Assembly (NCBI GenBank): GCA_037962975.1
Contig: CM075669.1
Coordinates: forward strand, 85,728,001-85,792,000
Origin: Clitoria ternatea
Lineage: Eukaryota; Streptophyta; Magnoliopsida; Fabales; Fabaceae
Length of the DNA stretch: 64,000 nucleotides
Reading direction: 5' to 3'
Below, in pieces: positions 1 through 10,707 of this stretch. Position numbers and translations under genes: made by a program. How positions within the stretch are numbered: position 1 is the first letter of the stretch; every line of letters begins with the position of its first letter. The notes below the pieces were generated by a model. It was not told the origin of the DNA, made no database searches, and saw nothing but the letters and a program-made list of their open reading frames with translations.

Positions 1-1296
1 GTGGAATGACTCAAAAATGATGAAATCCGAGTGGAATCACTCAGAATGAGTCATTCCGAGTGAAAAACCCCCCTGTTGAAGTTGAATCTGAGTAGCATCA
101 CTCAGAATGAGTAAAATCTGAGTGAAATATGCTCCTGTTGGATCAAATCCGAGTGGAACTACTCAGAATGGAGCAAATCCGAGTAGAACTACTCAGAATG
201 AGTCAATTCCGAGTGGAAAGCTTCCCTGTCAGAGCCATTCCGAGTGAAGAAATTCAAATTTCTAATTCTGAGTGTGAAGAAGTTTATTTCCGAGCGAAAA
301 ATAGCCAAAATTCCAATTTCAGAGCCATTTTAGTCGGTTCCGTGTCAATGGTCACTCGGATTGGGGGAGAGGAAGTGAAGTCCGAGCCAGGTACTCTCCA
401 AATCAATTTCCGAGTGTTTCTCTTTGATTTTCAATCGGCTCTGTGTCCTCTTTTACACTTTCCCGAGTCAAATTTTACCAACACCAAATCCCCCCCGTGT
501 CATCTTTTACACCTTTCCGAGCCATGTTTCAATTCCGAGTCACACTTCACACATTTCAGTCAGTTCCGAGTCGTTGGTGGTTCGGATTGTGGAGAGGAAT
601 TTGGGAACCGAGTGAGAAGTGCTTCACTCGGTTCTGACTGAATGTTCCGAGTGACACATCAACATGATTTCACTCGGTCTTTTGCACTCAATGAACCTTT
701 TCCACTCGGATCCAGGAGGCAAAATGAGGACTGACCCCTTTTCTCACTCGGAGTCGATTCCAACCATGGTTGAACACTGACTGAGGGATTAAGCCGAGCC
801 ATTTTCACTCGGCATTCCACCATTTCACTCGGTTTTCCACATCCTCTCTCAGATTTTCAACATTCCTCTCTCAGAATTTCAAAATCCCACTCGGATTACA
901 ATATTTTCTCTTGGTTTTCTACATCCTCTCTCAGATTTCACCATGTTCACTCGGATTTCACCATTCTAACTCGGATTTCAATATCCTCACTCGGAATTCC
1001 ACTATCCTCACTCGGATTTCCAACATTTTCACTCGGATTTCCATAATTCTCACTCGGAATTCTTCCATTCTCACTCGGATTCCCACCAGGTCCCCCTGTT
1101 AGACCGTGCTGACTTGGATTCCACCACCCAAGTGGATCCAGGAATCCTGGGGGTGGCAGACAAGTGGGAAACAGGGGTGGAAGTGGGGGGAATTAAAAAT
1201 TCCCACCCAGCCGTTGTCCCCCACTTCACTCTGAGTGGAGGCCTGAGCTGGCATTCCACTCGGAAGTGGAAGCCTGAGCTGGCCTTCCACTCAAAC

Positions 1297-1312
1297 CAGC
1301 CTATAAATAGGC
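1297..1312 (+). promoter_or_regulatory. LTR core promoter, TATA box
   Basis: CTATAAATAG lies in a quasi-palindromic context (GCCTAT, AA, ATAGGC). The same site occurs in the 3' LTR near 19678 and in the neighbouring related LTR near 22231, so it is conserved between families. Transcription would start about 30 bases downstream and make everything to the right R/U5 leader. Confidence 0.7.
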
Positions 1313-1977
1313 AAGGGGGAGGGCATTCAATGGGAGGCATTCAGAGGAAGGGAAAACTCTGCCCAAACAAACCTCTGTTCTCTCTCTCTCACGCCAAGTC
1401 TTCTCCCCCTCTTATTTCACTCACCCCTCACCTTTCAAACTCTCTTTACCCCAACATCCTCTACACTCTCACTCAACAGCACTCCTTCCAGCTCCCTTTT
1501 CCCTCTCGGACTTCCAATTCTTGTCCCAATCGTTCTTCTCTGCTCAAATTTCACCCGGTAAGCCTCTTTCCACTCGGATTCTCACTGTTTCACTCGGTTT
1601 CCTTTATTTCCACTTGGATTTTTACTATTCCACTCAGATTCACACTGTTTCACTAGGATTTACTATTTTTGCACTCGGTTTCTCTTATTTTCACTCAGAT
1701 CCTTACTGTTTCACTCGGATTTACTATTTTTGCACTCAGATTCTCACTGTTTCACTCAGATTCTCACTGTTTCACTCGGATTTTTACTGTTTCACTCGGT
1801 TTTCCCTGTTTTCACTCGGATTTTTCATAGTTTCACTCGGTTTCCTTATTTTTTCGCTCGGTTTTCTTATTTTTTCACTCGGTTTTCTTATTCTTCATTC
1901 GTTTTTTTTCATTTTTACACTCGGTTTTCCTCTCCCGCTCTGTTTTTTTTTATATATATATTCATTTTTCTTAATCA

Positions 1978-2175
1978 GTGTCGTACGGAAAATACTTCCG
2001 TCTACACAGTCTCTATAAGATCCGTGCACGTGCGAAGCACTTCGCCTTGTATGGATTCTTCACTGAAATGATGCCTATCAATACCTTCCTAATCTTTTCC
2101 TAAAAAAAAACATTTCTCAGAACTACGTAACCCTGATTTCTTGATAATTCAAGAATACGTAGGAGCAGGATTTCA
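1978..2175 (+). other. Conserved leader hairpins 1-4 in R/U5
   Basis: Four inverted repeats occur in series. The first is GTGT/ACAC (1978-1981, 2004-2007) around CGGAA/TTCCG. The second is ATCCGTGCA/TGTATGGAT (2020-2028, 2048-2056) around GCGAA/TTCGC. The third is CTACGTA/TACGTAG (2123-2129, 2156-2162) around TTCTTGA/TCAAGAA. The fourth is CAGGA/TCCTG (about 2166-2182). Related LTRs at 20354, 22954, 58608 and 63855 keep some or all of these pairings although the bases differ, which points to RNA structure. No function is known to me. Confidence 0.6.
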
Positions 2176-2272
2176 ATTCCTGTCGGGCCCATCTCTCTTA
2201 TTCCTTTTTACTGATTTATTCCCTTACTTTCATGTTTCTTTCATAAATGTTCTTTTTTGGTTACTTCCGTGA

Positions 2273-2505
2273 AAATCAATTTAGACGTGACGTCTTGTTG
2301 ATTTCCCCCTAGTTTTTTGTTCAAACCTCGCCACAATTCATAGGGAAGGGATACTTAGGACAAGACGTCCCGCTTATCTATTTCCTATCCCTGTCTTTTT
2401 ATTCAAGGATATATAATTTAGGCGTGACGCCTTATTAGCATTCTCTTCCTTTCTCTGTCTCATATCGAAGTTGAGTTTAATTCGGATGAAACGTCCCATT
2501 GACCT
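2273..2505 (+). other. Train of four ACGTC hairpins in U5
   Basis: Four units share the plan outer stem, TTT or TT, five-base-pair inner stem, three-base loop, inner stem, outer stem. Unit 1 (2273-2304) pairs AAATCAA with TTGATTT around AGACG, TGA, CGTCT. Unit 3 (2414-2437) pairs TAAT with ATTA around AGGCG, TGA, CGCCT. Units 2 (about 2350-2378) and 4 (about 2477-2505) are weaker. The change from AGACG/CGTCT to AGGCG/CGCCT keeps pairing on both sides. The GACGTC core would also suit plant bZIP proteins as DNA. Confidence 0.55.
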
Positions 2506-2857
2506 CTCTTCGACATTCCATGTTTGTAGAGTTCTCTCACTCCATTCTGTCTTTTTTAAAATAAAAAAAAGATACAACAATAAAAGGGAAGAAATAAAAT
2601 ATCTTTTGTAAGGCTATTTATGTTGCGCATTTTCAATCTTGGTACTGTTTTTGGACAGGCGATGTGGGGTGCTAATACCTTCCCTACTCGTAACCGACTC
2701 CCGAACTTGAATCTCAATTTTTAACCAGTGCTTTACAGAACCTAGTTTTTTTTCCAATGTTTTTCCTATGGATAAAAACGTTGGTGGCGACTCCCTGTTT
2801 CATTCCACCCCTTTTCTCTCTTTCTCGCCGCGCCGTCGCGATTTAGGTTGCGACAGA

Positions 2858-2875
2858 TGGCGACTCCGCTGGGGA
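2858..2875 (+). other. Primer binding site, tRNA-Arg type
   Basis: TGGCGACTCCGCTGGGGA begins two bases after the LTR end. It starts with the complement of a tRNA CCA end and fits the 3' end of a plant tRNA-Arg as I remember it; Ogre elements are known to use tRNA-Arg. Its first ten bases also occur inside U5 at 2785-2794. Confidence 0.8.
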
Positions 2876-3609
2876 CACTTAAGAGAGTTAGGCCAGTTTG
2901 ATTGAAAGCGCATGTTCTTTTTATATAGCCTTTGTTAGCTTGGATTTCTTCTCTCTTGTTTTATTTTCTGTTAATTGTTGTGAAAGTTTGTTCTTGTTTT
3001 AATGTATATTGTTATTTGTTTCATTATCTATGTTTGCATGCTTATTGAACCCTAGGGTAGAGGACCATGTTACTTTCCTGTAATTATTGAACCCTAGGGT
3101 AGACGACTTTGTATATTTGTTCTGTGTTTGTTCTTTGTGCAGAATGGGATAAGGTAAAAGGTATGGACTGCCCTTCCACACACTACACTCACAATTACTT
3201 GCACACACCTATGAGTGGCGCCCTATACCCGGGCCCCAAATAAAGCTTAAGTTAGGAGAGGTTGGTAACGGAATCGTATGGGATGTACTTCCTATCCGGT
3301 GTTCGTGAGAACCTCAACCAGAGTTCGACCTCTCATGATATATGCACCTAGTGGTTCCCCACTGTTGCGTCCCTGTCATGGTTAGGATCTTGGCTCTGGT
3401 GACCTTCTAGAAGTCTAGAATAAGCCACCTAGTGTGAAGAGCCACTTTTAGACAAATCATAGGGCCTAGAGAAAACTTTCAGCAAAACCTGACCTAGGCC
3501 ACGAAAGGGCAAACTTTACTTTACCTTACGTCATTTTTGCTTTCCCCTTTTATCCAAGAAAATGAATTATCTATCACCCGCAGATTTACTGAATTATTGA
3601 AATAATGAC
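2876..3609 (+). other. Untranslated leader of the Ogre/Tat-like element, first part
   Basis: Non-coding sequence between the primer site and the nested insertion. It includes a short duplicated phrase, TGAACCCTAGGGTAG, near 3046 and 3089. It resumes at 10708 after the nested Athila-like element. I see no open frame worth reporting; some autonomous Ogre elements have an extra ORF upstream of gag, and none is visible here. Confidence 0.6.
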
Positions 3610-3811
3610 TGATAAGTGCTTATTTTGTGATTAAATTCATGACTCAATTGGATCCATTTCCTGAAATACTTAACTAGATTGATAAAATTGAGCATGATTT
3701 TTATTATAAATAATAATGTGTTAAGTAAATAAGCTTGCTCTGAAAAATATTGAAGACAGGTTCCAAAAGCTTGAAAGAAATTCAAGAGGATTCAGCATCA
3801 TCAGAACCCCA

Positions 3812-4303
3812 CGCTTAAGGGTAACCTCGAGCACGCTTGAGCGCAACCTTGTTGAAGGACTAAAGAAAACAGAAAAGCTTCAGGACCCTCTCACGCTCAA
3901 GCGGGAGAACGCGTCGCTTGAGTGTGAGCCCTAAAGCGCCCAAGCGAGGAGCAAGCGTGACCCTGAGCGTGGATTGAAGGACAACAAGCAGCATCAGACT
4001 TACCCACGCTTGAGCGTGAGAAGGGGACGCTCGAGCGTGAACACAAGAGCGCTTGAGCGCGGCTGAAAAGGATCAAGCGTGAGCGTGAGTGTGACTCTGC
4101 GCATGAGGCACGCTTGAGCGTGACTAAAGGAAGCTTGAGCATGACTAGGCACATGAAGGGCGCTTGAGTGTAGGCTTTACACGCTTGAGCGTGAGGAATG
4201 GATATTAAGGTCTCGCTTGAGCGTGGTTATTTCAGCTTGAGCGTGCGACCATCAGTAAGCATCAGAACCCTTCACGCTTAAGCGCGACCATCAAGCTCAA
4301 GCG
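3812..4303 (+). repeat. Array of paired CGCTTGAGCG-type palindromes
   Basis: About twenty variants of a ten-base palindrome (CGCTTGAGCG, CGCTCAAGCG, CGCTCGAGCG). Many come as pairs with start-to-start distance near two helical turns: 3812/3834 (22), 3894/3915 (21), 4007/4028 (21), with further pairs at 19-21 to about 4303. The array ends about 145 bp upstream of the TATA box. Confidence 0.75.
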
Positions 4304-4447
4304 TGACTCAGACAGCATGGGTTTCTTAATTCTTTATTCACCAACAATGCGATGCAAACTCATCCACTTTCTTCTGTTTCCACCAGTCTCTGAAAGATAC
4401 TGCATGGGTTCTACGCAAGTGGGCAAGAGAAGCTGAACCTAAACTCC

Positions 4448-4454
4448 TATAAAT
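4448..4454 (+). promoter_or_regulatory. TATA box of the Athila-like LTR
   Basis: TATAAAT in the context CCTATAAATC, repeated identically in the 3' LTR near 9824. It lies downstream of the palindrome array. Confidence 0.6.
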
Positions 4455-5336
4455 CAAGCTGCAAACAACATCATCATCAATCTCCTATCATCTGATACAT
4501 CATTTTCATCCTCTGTATTTTTCATTTCACACTTTCCATTTTCTGCATTCATTTCTTTGATGGTGAAAATGCAAGGCATGAGTAACTAATCTCCCTTATG
4601 GGATTGGCTGTAATCCATTCAACACTGAAGTAATGCTGTTGTAAGTTTTTATTGAGTAATGAGATTTGATAAGTTTCTGTATTTCCTTCTGTGTTTAATG
4701 CCTGAAAATACTTGATCACTATTTTCTTGTTCTGAGTTTTCTCAAGTATGCTGGGAAGTGACTTTTGAAAGCAGACCCTGAAAGAAATGCTTGTTGTGAG
4801 TAGGTAGCCAGGGATGGCGTCTAACACAACAAACGTTAAAACAATCGATCGATAATGCTGGAATGATTTCCAAAGTGACTGAGGGATCAGCGGTTTGGAA
4901 ATCATTCTTATGAATTTTGTAGTCGAGGGATCGATGCAAATGACTTTGATTGTGACGTAGAACTTATCTTTTCGATTTACTTATATGGAAACTTATGCAG
5001 CTTACAGAGGTGAAGATGTGATGAAGCCAATCCCTGTTTTACAAAACTGAATTTTCCAACATCATTTACTGTTATCTTTTGCAAGTGATATTCTCTGTTA
5101 TTTGTTACTTACTGTTTCTCATTCAACATCATTTATAACAAAACAAAAACCAAAAACTTTCTGCCAAATCAATTCAAGACTAAGATTTTCATTCTTACAC
5201 CTCCTCAGTGGAACGACATCTATACTGTACTACAACCTCTGTGTTTAAACTTGGCACATTCATTCCATTGAGTTCATATTATACAAACTTGATTCTCTTT
5301 CAGCAAACTCAATATAAGCAAACACCCATCAAGTTT

Positions 5337-5354
5337 TGGCGCCGTTGCCGGGGA
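5337..5354 (+). other. Primer binding site, tRNA-Asp type
   Basis: TGGCGCCGTTGCCGGGGA begins five bases after the LTR end. This is the usual Athila-lineage primer site, attributed to tRNA-Asp. Confidence 0.9.
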
Positions 5355-5484
5355 GGTGATTTAAGTTTGAATATTTTAGCATTGAATTGACAAGACAGTG
5401 TAAATAAACTTGTTTGTAATTTGTTTTTTATTTTATTTTTTTTTTATTTTATTTTTTAACCTTGCTACTTTGAGTTCTTGATTT

Positions 5485-7425
5485 ATGATCTTGAGAGGAC
5501 AGGGTACAAAAGAACAACTTGCATTTGATCCTGAGATAGACAGGTTCCTCAAGAAAATCAAGAAAGCAAAGCAGAACTTTCAAGAAGGACAAACTTCCTC
5601 TGGTACAATGGATGACAACAGCAATAATCAAAACCCACCAAGGAGAACACTTGGAGACTATGCTTTACAGCAAGGGCCAAGACATTTCTCAAGCATTGCA
5701 ATTCCAAACACTGTCAGAGCACTAGAAATGAAACCAGCATTTTTGAGTTTGATTAGTTCACATCAATTCCATGGAATGTCCAGTGAAGATCCGTACACTC
5801 ACTTGGCCACATTCTATGAATTGGTTGGAACCATGGGATTTGACCAAGATATTATTGATGCTGCATATTTAAGACTATTTCCTTTCTCTTTAGCAGGAAA
5901 AGCAAAGGAGTGGTTACAATCTCATCCAAATCAAAGTTTAAATAGCTGGAACATAGTTGAAGAAAAATTTCTACAAAGGTTCTTTCCTCCATCTAGATTC
6001 ATCAAGGCCAAATCAGATATTACAACATTTAGACAAGGCCAAGATGAACCTTTTTGTGAGGCATGGGAACGCTTTAAATCACTGCTCAGAAAATGCCCAA
6101 ACCATGGACTTGAAGATATTGCACAACTTAATATTTTTTACAGTGGTTTAAGGGCTGACACTAAAATGATTTTAGATGCAGCAGCAGGAGGAACAATGAT
6201 GACAGTGGATGCTGACCAAGCCACAAGGATAATAGAAGCTTTATCCTCAACAGACTACCAAGCTCAACATGATCGTCAGCAAGTTCAAAGGAAAGGAGTT
6301 CTTGACTTAAACACCACAGATGCCATCTTAGCACAGAACAAAATTCTGACCCAACAATTAGAAGCATTGACCAAAAAGATAGCCAATCTTCCACAACAAT
6401 TACATGCAGTACAATCATCACAACCAGGGCAACAACAAATGCCTACAAAATGTAACTTTTGTGGAGGAGATCATCTCAATGAGAACTGTGGCTCACAAGA
6501 AGCAACTGTATACTTCATGAACAACCAAGGAAGGTCTGGTAATTTCAATTCAAATTTTTCTAACCAACCGTTTCAGGGATGGAGAAGTAACCAAAACCAA
6601 GGATGGAAGCAAGAGCCCAGCTCTTCAAATAAACCATATCAAAATAATGGTCCTACTTTGGTGGAGAGAACTTCTAGATTAGAGGACACCTTGGAAAAAT
6701 TTATGCAAACTTCTTTAGCAAGTCAAAAGAACAATGAGGCATCACTCAGGAACTTGGAAACACAATTGGGACAACTAGCCCAACAACTTGCTGAGAAACA
6801 GAAGCCTCAGTATGGAGCAAACACTGAAACAAACCCAATAGAGCATTGCAAGGCTGTAACGATAGTGACTGAGGAAATAACTGAGGAAGAAGATGGACAT
6901 AATGCTATCACACCTGAAGCAGTACCTTATAACACCAAAGATCCAGGGAGTTTTTTTATTCCTGTCACTATTGGAAATCTTTCAAAAAGTAAAGCTTTAT
7001 TAGATCTTGGTGCTAGTGTAAATTTGATGCCACTATCCACACTTAAAAGTATAGGGGATTTTTTAGTCAAGCCAACAAACATGTCTTTAAAAATGGCAGA
7101 TCAATCAATAAAAACCCCTTATGGTATTGCTGAAAATGTTGAGGTCAAAGTTGATCAATTTGAATTTCATGAGAATTTTGTTGTCATAGATATGGAGGAA
7201 GATCCTGAAGTTCCCCTAATACTAGGGAGACCATTCTTGAAAGTAGCCAAAGTCATCATAGATGTGGATGATAGAAAAGTAAAAATTCGAGTGCAAAAAG
7301 AACAAACTGATTTTGCTATTGAAGGTGCACTTGAAAAACAGAGAGGAAGAAAGCCAAGGCCTGACTTAGGCAAGGAAGTGGAAAAACTCAACACTCTCAT
7401 TCACCAACTCCATGACCCATATTGA
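5485..7425 (+). CDS. Athila-type gag-protease polyprotein, no pol
   Basis: A 646-residue open frame without stops. Residues about 85-215 are a retrotransposon gag core (aromatic-rich helices around AKEWLQSHP and the FFPPSRF region). A zinc knuckle, CNFCGGDHLNENC, lies at 323-336, followed by a Gln/Asn-rich stretch and a coiled-coil segment near 395-440. A retropepsin-like domain follows with DLGAS at 507-511 (the Athila form of the active-site motif) and the hydrophobic ILGRPFL strand near 578-584. The frame then stops; autonomous Athila elements continue into reverse transcriptase and integrase. The Met at 5485 opens the frame; a second in-frame Met at 5608 (MDDNSNNQ) is an alternative start. 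Neighbours are the primer site upstream and a non-coding tail downstream. Confidence 0.9.
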   Translation: MILRGQGTKEQLAFDPEIDRFLKKIKKAKQNFQEGQTSSGTMDDNSNNQNPPRRTLGDYALQQGPRHFSSIAIPNTVRALEMKPAFLSLISSHQFHGMSSEDPYTHLATFYELVGTMGFDQDIIDAAYLRLFPFSLAGKAKEWLQSHPNQSLNSWNIVEEKFLQRFFPPSRFIKAKSDITTFRQGQDEPFCEAWERFKSLLRKCPNHGLEDIAQLNIFYSGLRADTKMILDAAAGGTMMTVDADQATRIIEALSSTDYQAQHDRQQVQRKGVLDLNTTDAILAQNKILTQQLEALTKKIANLPQQLHAVQSSQPGQQQMPTKCNFCGGDHLNENCGSQEATVYFMNNQGRSGNFNSNFSNQPFQGWRSNQNQGWKQEPSSSNKPYQNNGPTLVERTSRLEDTLEKFMQTSLASQKNNEASLRNLETQLGQLAQQLAEKQKPQYGANTETNPIEHCKAVTIVTEEITEEEDGHNAITPEAVPYNTKDPGSFFIPVTIGNLSKSKALLDLGASVNLMPLSTLKSIGDFLVKPTNMSLKMADQSIKTPYGIAENVEVKVDQFEFHENFVVIDMEEDPEVPLILGRPFLKVAKVIIDVDDRKVKIRVQKEQTDFAIEGALEKQRGRKPRPDLGKEVEKLNTLIHQLHDPY

Positions 7426-8985
7426 AAAATCTATCAGGCGTCAAGCTAATGACGTTAAACAAGCGCTTATTGGGAGGCAACCCAATCTTTTATGTTTTCT
7501 TTTCATCCTGTTGATTTTATTTTAAGTAAATTTTATCCTAAGATTGAATTTTTCTTTTATTTGGCAGCTCATCAAATTCATCCCACTCATTATCCGAAAG
7601 TAAGTTTGCATCCCACATTGTTTAGCCTGGGGACAGGCCTTCTTTCTTAGGAGGGGTGAGACTTCATAGGCTAAACCAGGACCCTCCTCACAAGGGCTTC
7701 CAGCAAGGAAACATGAGACAGAGGATGACTCTTCTAAGGATGAGTGATGAGTTTACTGCTTTAGTTTTTATTGCTTTAGTTTACTTTGAGTTAGTTTTGT
7801 CTAACATTACTGCAGCATACTTTGAAAATTTTTAAAATTTTTATGCTTTTGGTTGATTGTTTGGATATACCATTACATGCTTGCAGTTATACCATTTTGA
7901 AAAAAAAACCCAACCAAAGATTTTACTTTTTGAACAAGAAAAGTTTCTAAGCAGCAGAATATTTTTAGGCAATAACACTGATTTTTTTTTTTAGGCAAAA
8001 TGACTAAATTAAGAACCAAGGAACTGGAATGCATGTACTTTTGCCTGTTCACATGACTTGAACCCTTTTCTGTTAGAATAAGGAAGTAAGCAGTGAGAAA
8101 TCTAAACACTTGAGAGCCTCATTCGAATTTGTTAAATTAGCATTGACTGATTTTCTAATTAAAACCTTTTTCTTAAGAAATAAGCAAGGAAATGATAAGG
8201 CAATTTTGAAAACATAGTTAGCCAAGAGCCAAAAAGCTACCCTGATAAAAATATCCAATTTTTTTTAGCAGCCCATCTTTTGAGCCATAAAAGCATGAAA
8301 ATTTTTTTTCTCTACCCTAAGCTAAGCATAAAGGCAAAAATCCTATCCTACCTGCATGTTCATCTTGAAAAAGAGCATAAAATATTTTTTCTCAAAAGGA
8401 GATGAAACAAATGGAGGCAGTAGAAGAAAATGCAAAAAGAAGAATAGTAAGCTCTACAAAAATGTATAAAAGAGCTGGAGGAAAACAAAGGAAAATTCTG
8501 AAGTTTCAAATGCAAAGAAGAAGCCTTCAAAATTGTTAAATAAATTAACCAAAAGAACTTATGCTCTTCTTTGAACATGCGTTTTGAAACCAAGAAAAAC
8601 CAAAGATTCTTGTCAACCCAGCCTCATTACAGCCTTAAAAGACCTTTTGATCCTTGCTATTCATTTGAATTTTGGTTTTACTGGAAATGACGGGCAATGT
8701 TAACTGAGCAGTTCTAATGATGGGAGAGTGAGACAGACACATGGTAAGAAATGATGAGAGTTCTAAATTCTTACAGCAATGGGTTACATACTTTATGAAC
8801 AAGGTAATGGTGCATTACATTTCAAGGAATTAGTATTAAGAAAATCATTTGCCTAAACATCAACTCAGATTATTGTCTTTTAAACTTTTTGTCTGCAACA
8901 GAAACTTAGATTTTTGAACGCTTGATTCTCTTTCCTAAACTTCTTTTTACTTGAGGACAAGCAAAAATCTAGGTTGGGGAGAGTT
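7426..8985 (+). other. Non-coding 3' region and polypurine tract of the Athila-like element
   Basis: About 1.5 kb after the gag-protease stop has only short frames and no recognisable pol domain on either strand. It ends with the purine tract AGGTTGGGGAGAG (8971-8983) abutting the 3' LTR, a form typical of Athila. In autonomous relatives this interval holds reverse transcriptase, RNase H, integrase and often an env-like gene. Confidence 0.8.
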
Positions 8986-10707
8986 TGATAAGTGCTTATT
9001 TTGTGATTAAATTCATGACTCAATTGGATCCATTTCCTGAAATACTTAACTAGATTGATAAAATTGAGCATGATTTTTATTATAAATAATAATGTGTTAA
9101 GTAAATAAGCTTGCTCTGAAAAATATTGAAGACAGGTTCCAAAAGCTTGAAAGAAATTCAAGAGGATTCAGCATCATCAGAACCCCACGCTTAAGGGTAA
9201 CCTCGAGCACGCTTGAGCGCAACCTTGTTGAAGGACTAAAGAAAATAGAAAAGCTTCAGGACCCTCTCACGCTCAAGCGGGAGAACGCGTCGCTTGAGTG
9301 TGAGCCCTAAAGCGCCCAAGCGAGGAGCAAGCGTGACCCTGAGCGTGGATTGAAGGACAACAAGCAGCATCAGACTTACCCACGCTTGAGCGTGAGAAGG
9401 GGACGCTCGAGCGTGAACACAAGAGCGCTTGAGCGCGGCTGAAAAGGATCAAGCGTGAGCGTGAGTGTGACTCTGCGCATGAGGCACGCTTGAGCGTGAC
9501 TAAAGGAAGCTTGAGCATGACTAGGCACATGAAGGGCGCTTGAGCGTAGGCTTTACACGCTTGAGCGTGAGGAATGGATATTAAGGTCTCGCTTGAGCGT
9601 GGTTATTTCAGCTTGAGCGTGCGACCATCAGTAAGCATCAGAACCCTTCACGCTTAAGCGCGACCATCAAGCTCAAGCGTGACTCAGACAGCATGGGTTT
9701 CTTAATTCTTTATTCACCAACAATGCGATGCAAACTCATCCACTTTCTTCTGTTTCCACCAGTCTCTGAAAGATACTGCATGGGTTCTACGCAAGTGGGC
9801 AAGAGAAGCTGAACCTAAACTCCTATAAATCAAGCTGCAAACAACATCATCATCAATCTCCTATCATCTGATACATCATTTTCATCCTCTGTATTTTTCA
9901 TTTCACACTTTCCATTTTCTGCATTCATTTCTTTGATGGTGAAAATGCAAGGCATGAGTAACTAATCTCCCTTATGGGATTGGCTGTAATCCATTCAACA
10001 CTGAAGTAATGCTGTTGTAAGTTTTTATTGAGTAATGAGATTTGATAAGTTTCTGTATTTCCTTCTGTGTTTAATGCCTGAAAATACTTGATCACTATTT
10101 TCTTGTTCTGAGTTTTCTCAAGTATGCTGGGAAGTGACTTTTGAAAGCAGACCCTGAAAGAAATGCTTGTTGTGAGTAGGTAGCCAGGGATGGCGTCTAA
10201 CACAACAAACGTCAAAACAATCGATCGATAATGCTGGAATGATTTCCAAAGTGACTGAGGGATCAGCGGTTTGGAAATCATTCTTATGAATTTTGTAGTC
10301 GAGGGATCGATGCAAATGACTTTGATTGTGACGTAGAACTTATCTTTTCGATTTACTTATATGGAAACTTATGCAGCTTACAGAGGTGAAGATGTGATGA
10401 AGCCAATCCCTGTTTTACAAAACTGAATTTTCCAACATCATTTACTGTTATCTTTTGCAAGTGATATTCTCTGTTATTTGTTACTTACTGTTTCTCATTC
10501 AACATCATTTATAACAAAACAAAAACCAAAAACTTTCTGCCAAATCAATTCAAGACTAAGATTTTCATTCTTACACCTCCTCAGTGGAACGACATCTATA
10601 CTGTACTACAACCTCTGTGTTTAAACTTGGCACATTCATTCCATTGAGTTCATATTATACAAACTTGATTCTCTTTCAGCAAACTCAATATAAGCAAACA
10701 CCCATCA
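8986..10707 (+). repeat. 3' LTR of the Athila-like element
   Basis: 1722 bp, a near-perfect copy of 3610-5331. The three differences I saw are C to T near 9247, T to C near 9549 and T to C near 10213. It is followed directly by the second copy of the ATGAC target duplication. Confidence 0.95.

Larger units (their letters stand above)
1..2855 (+). repeat. 5' LTR (partial) of the Ogre/Tat-like element
   Basis: Position 1 matches 18377 in the downstream LTR, and the copies stay collinear to the shared end TTGCGACA. By eye they differ by roughly one to two percent. The LTR has a left half dense in CCGAGTG words, a right half dense in the reverse word CACTCGG, a TATA box at 1302, and a transcribed part with a series of hairpins (1978-2687). 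Confidence 0.92.
3610..5331 (+). repeat. 5' LTR of the Athila-like element
   Basis: Identical in length to the 3' LTR. It contains an array of palindromic CGCTTGAGCG-type words at 3812-4303, then a TATA box (TATAAAT at 4448). ORFs of 85, 118 and 65 codons read from the minus strand here occur in both LTRs and look like chance frames. Confidence 0.95.
3610..10707 (+). mobile_element. Athila-like non-autonomous gypsy element encoding gag-protease only
   Basis: Two LTRs of exactly 1722 bp (3610-5331 and 8986-10707) begin TGATAAG and end ATCA. The element is flanked by a perfect five-base duplication, ATGAC, at 3605-3609 and 10708-10712. A tRNA-Asp-type primer site follows the first LTR and a purine tract precedes the second. 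The one long ORF has gag and retropepsin; the 1.5 kb after it shows no reverse transcriptase, RNase H or integrase. By eye the LTRs differ at only three positions, so insertion was recent and must have used enzymes supplied in trans. It is inserted in the leader of the surrounding Ogre-like element. Confidence 0.95.

Noticed and set aside
1114..2071. 180-, 165- and 113-codon ORFs in the 5' LTR and their copies near 19490-20452
   Set aside because: Frames through repeated CACTCGGATTT sequence in all phases; typical of repeat arrays without stops.
2858..2875. tRNA gene
   Set aside because: Only the complement of a tRNA 3' end is present; it is a retroelement primer site. The same applies to 5337 and 40552.
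4549..4905. 118-codon minus-strand ORF in the Athila-like LTR, repeated at 9925-10281
   Set aside because: Duplicated because it lies in the LTR; antisense to the element with no recognisable domain.
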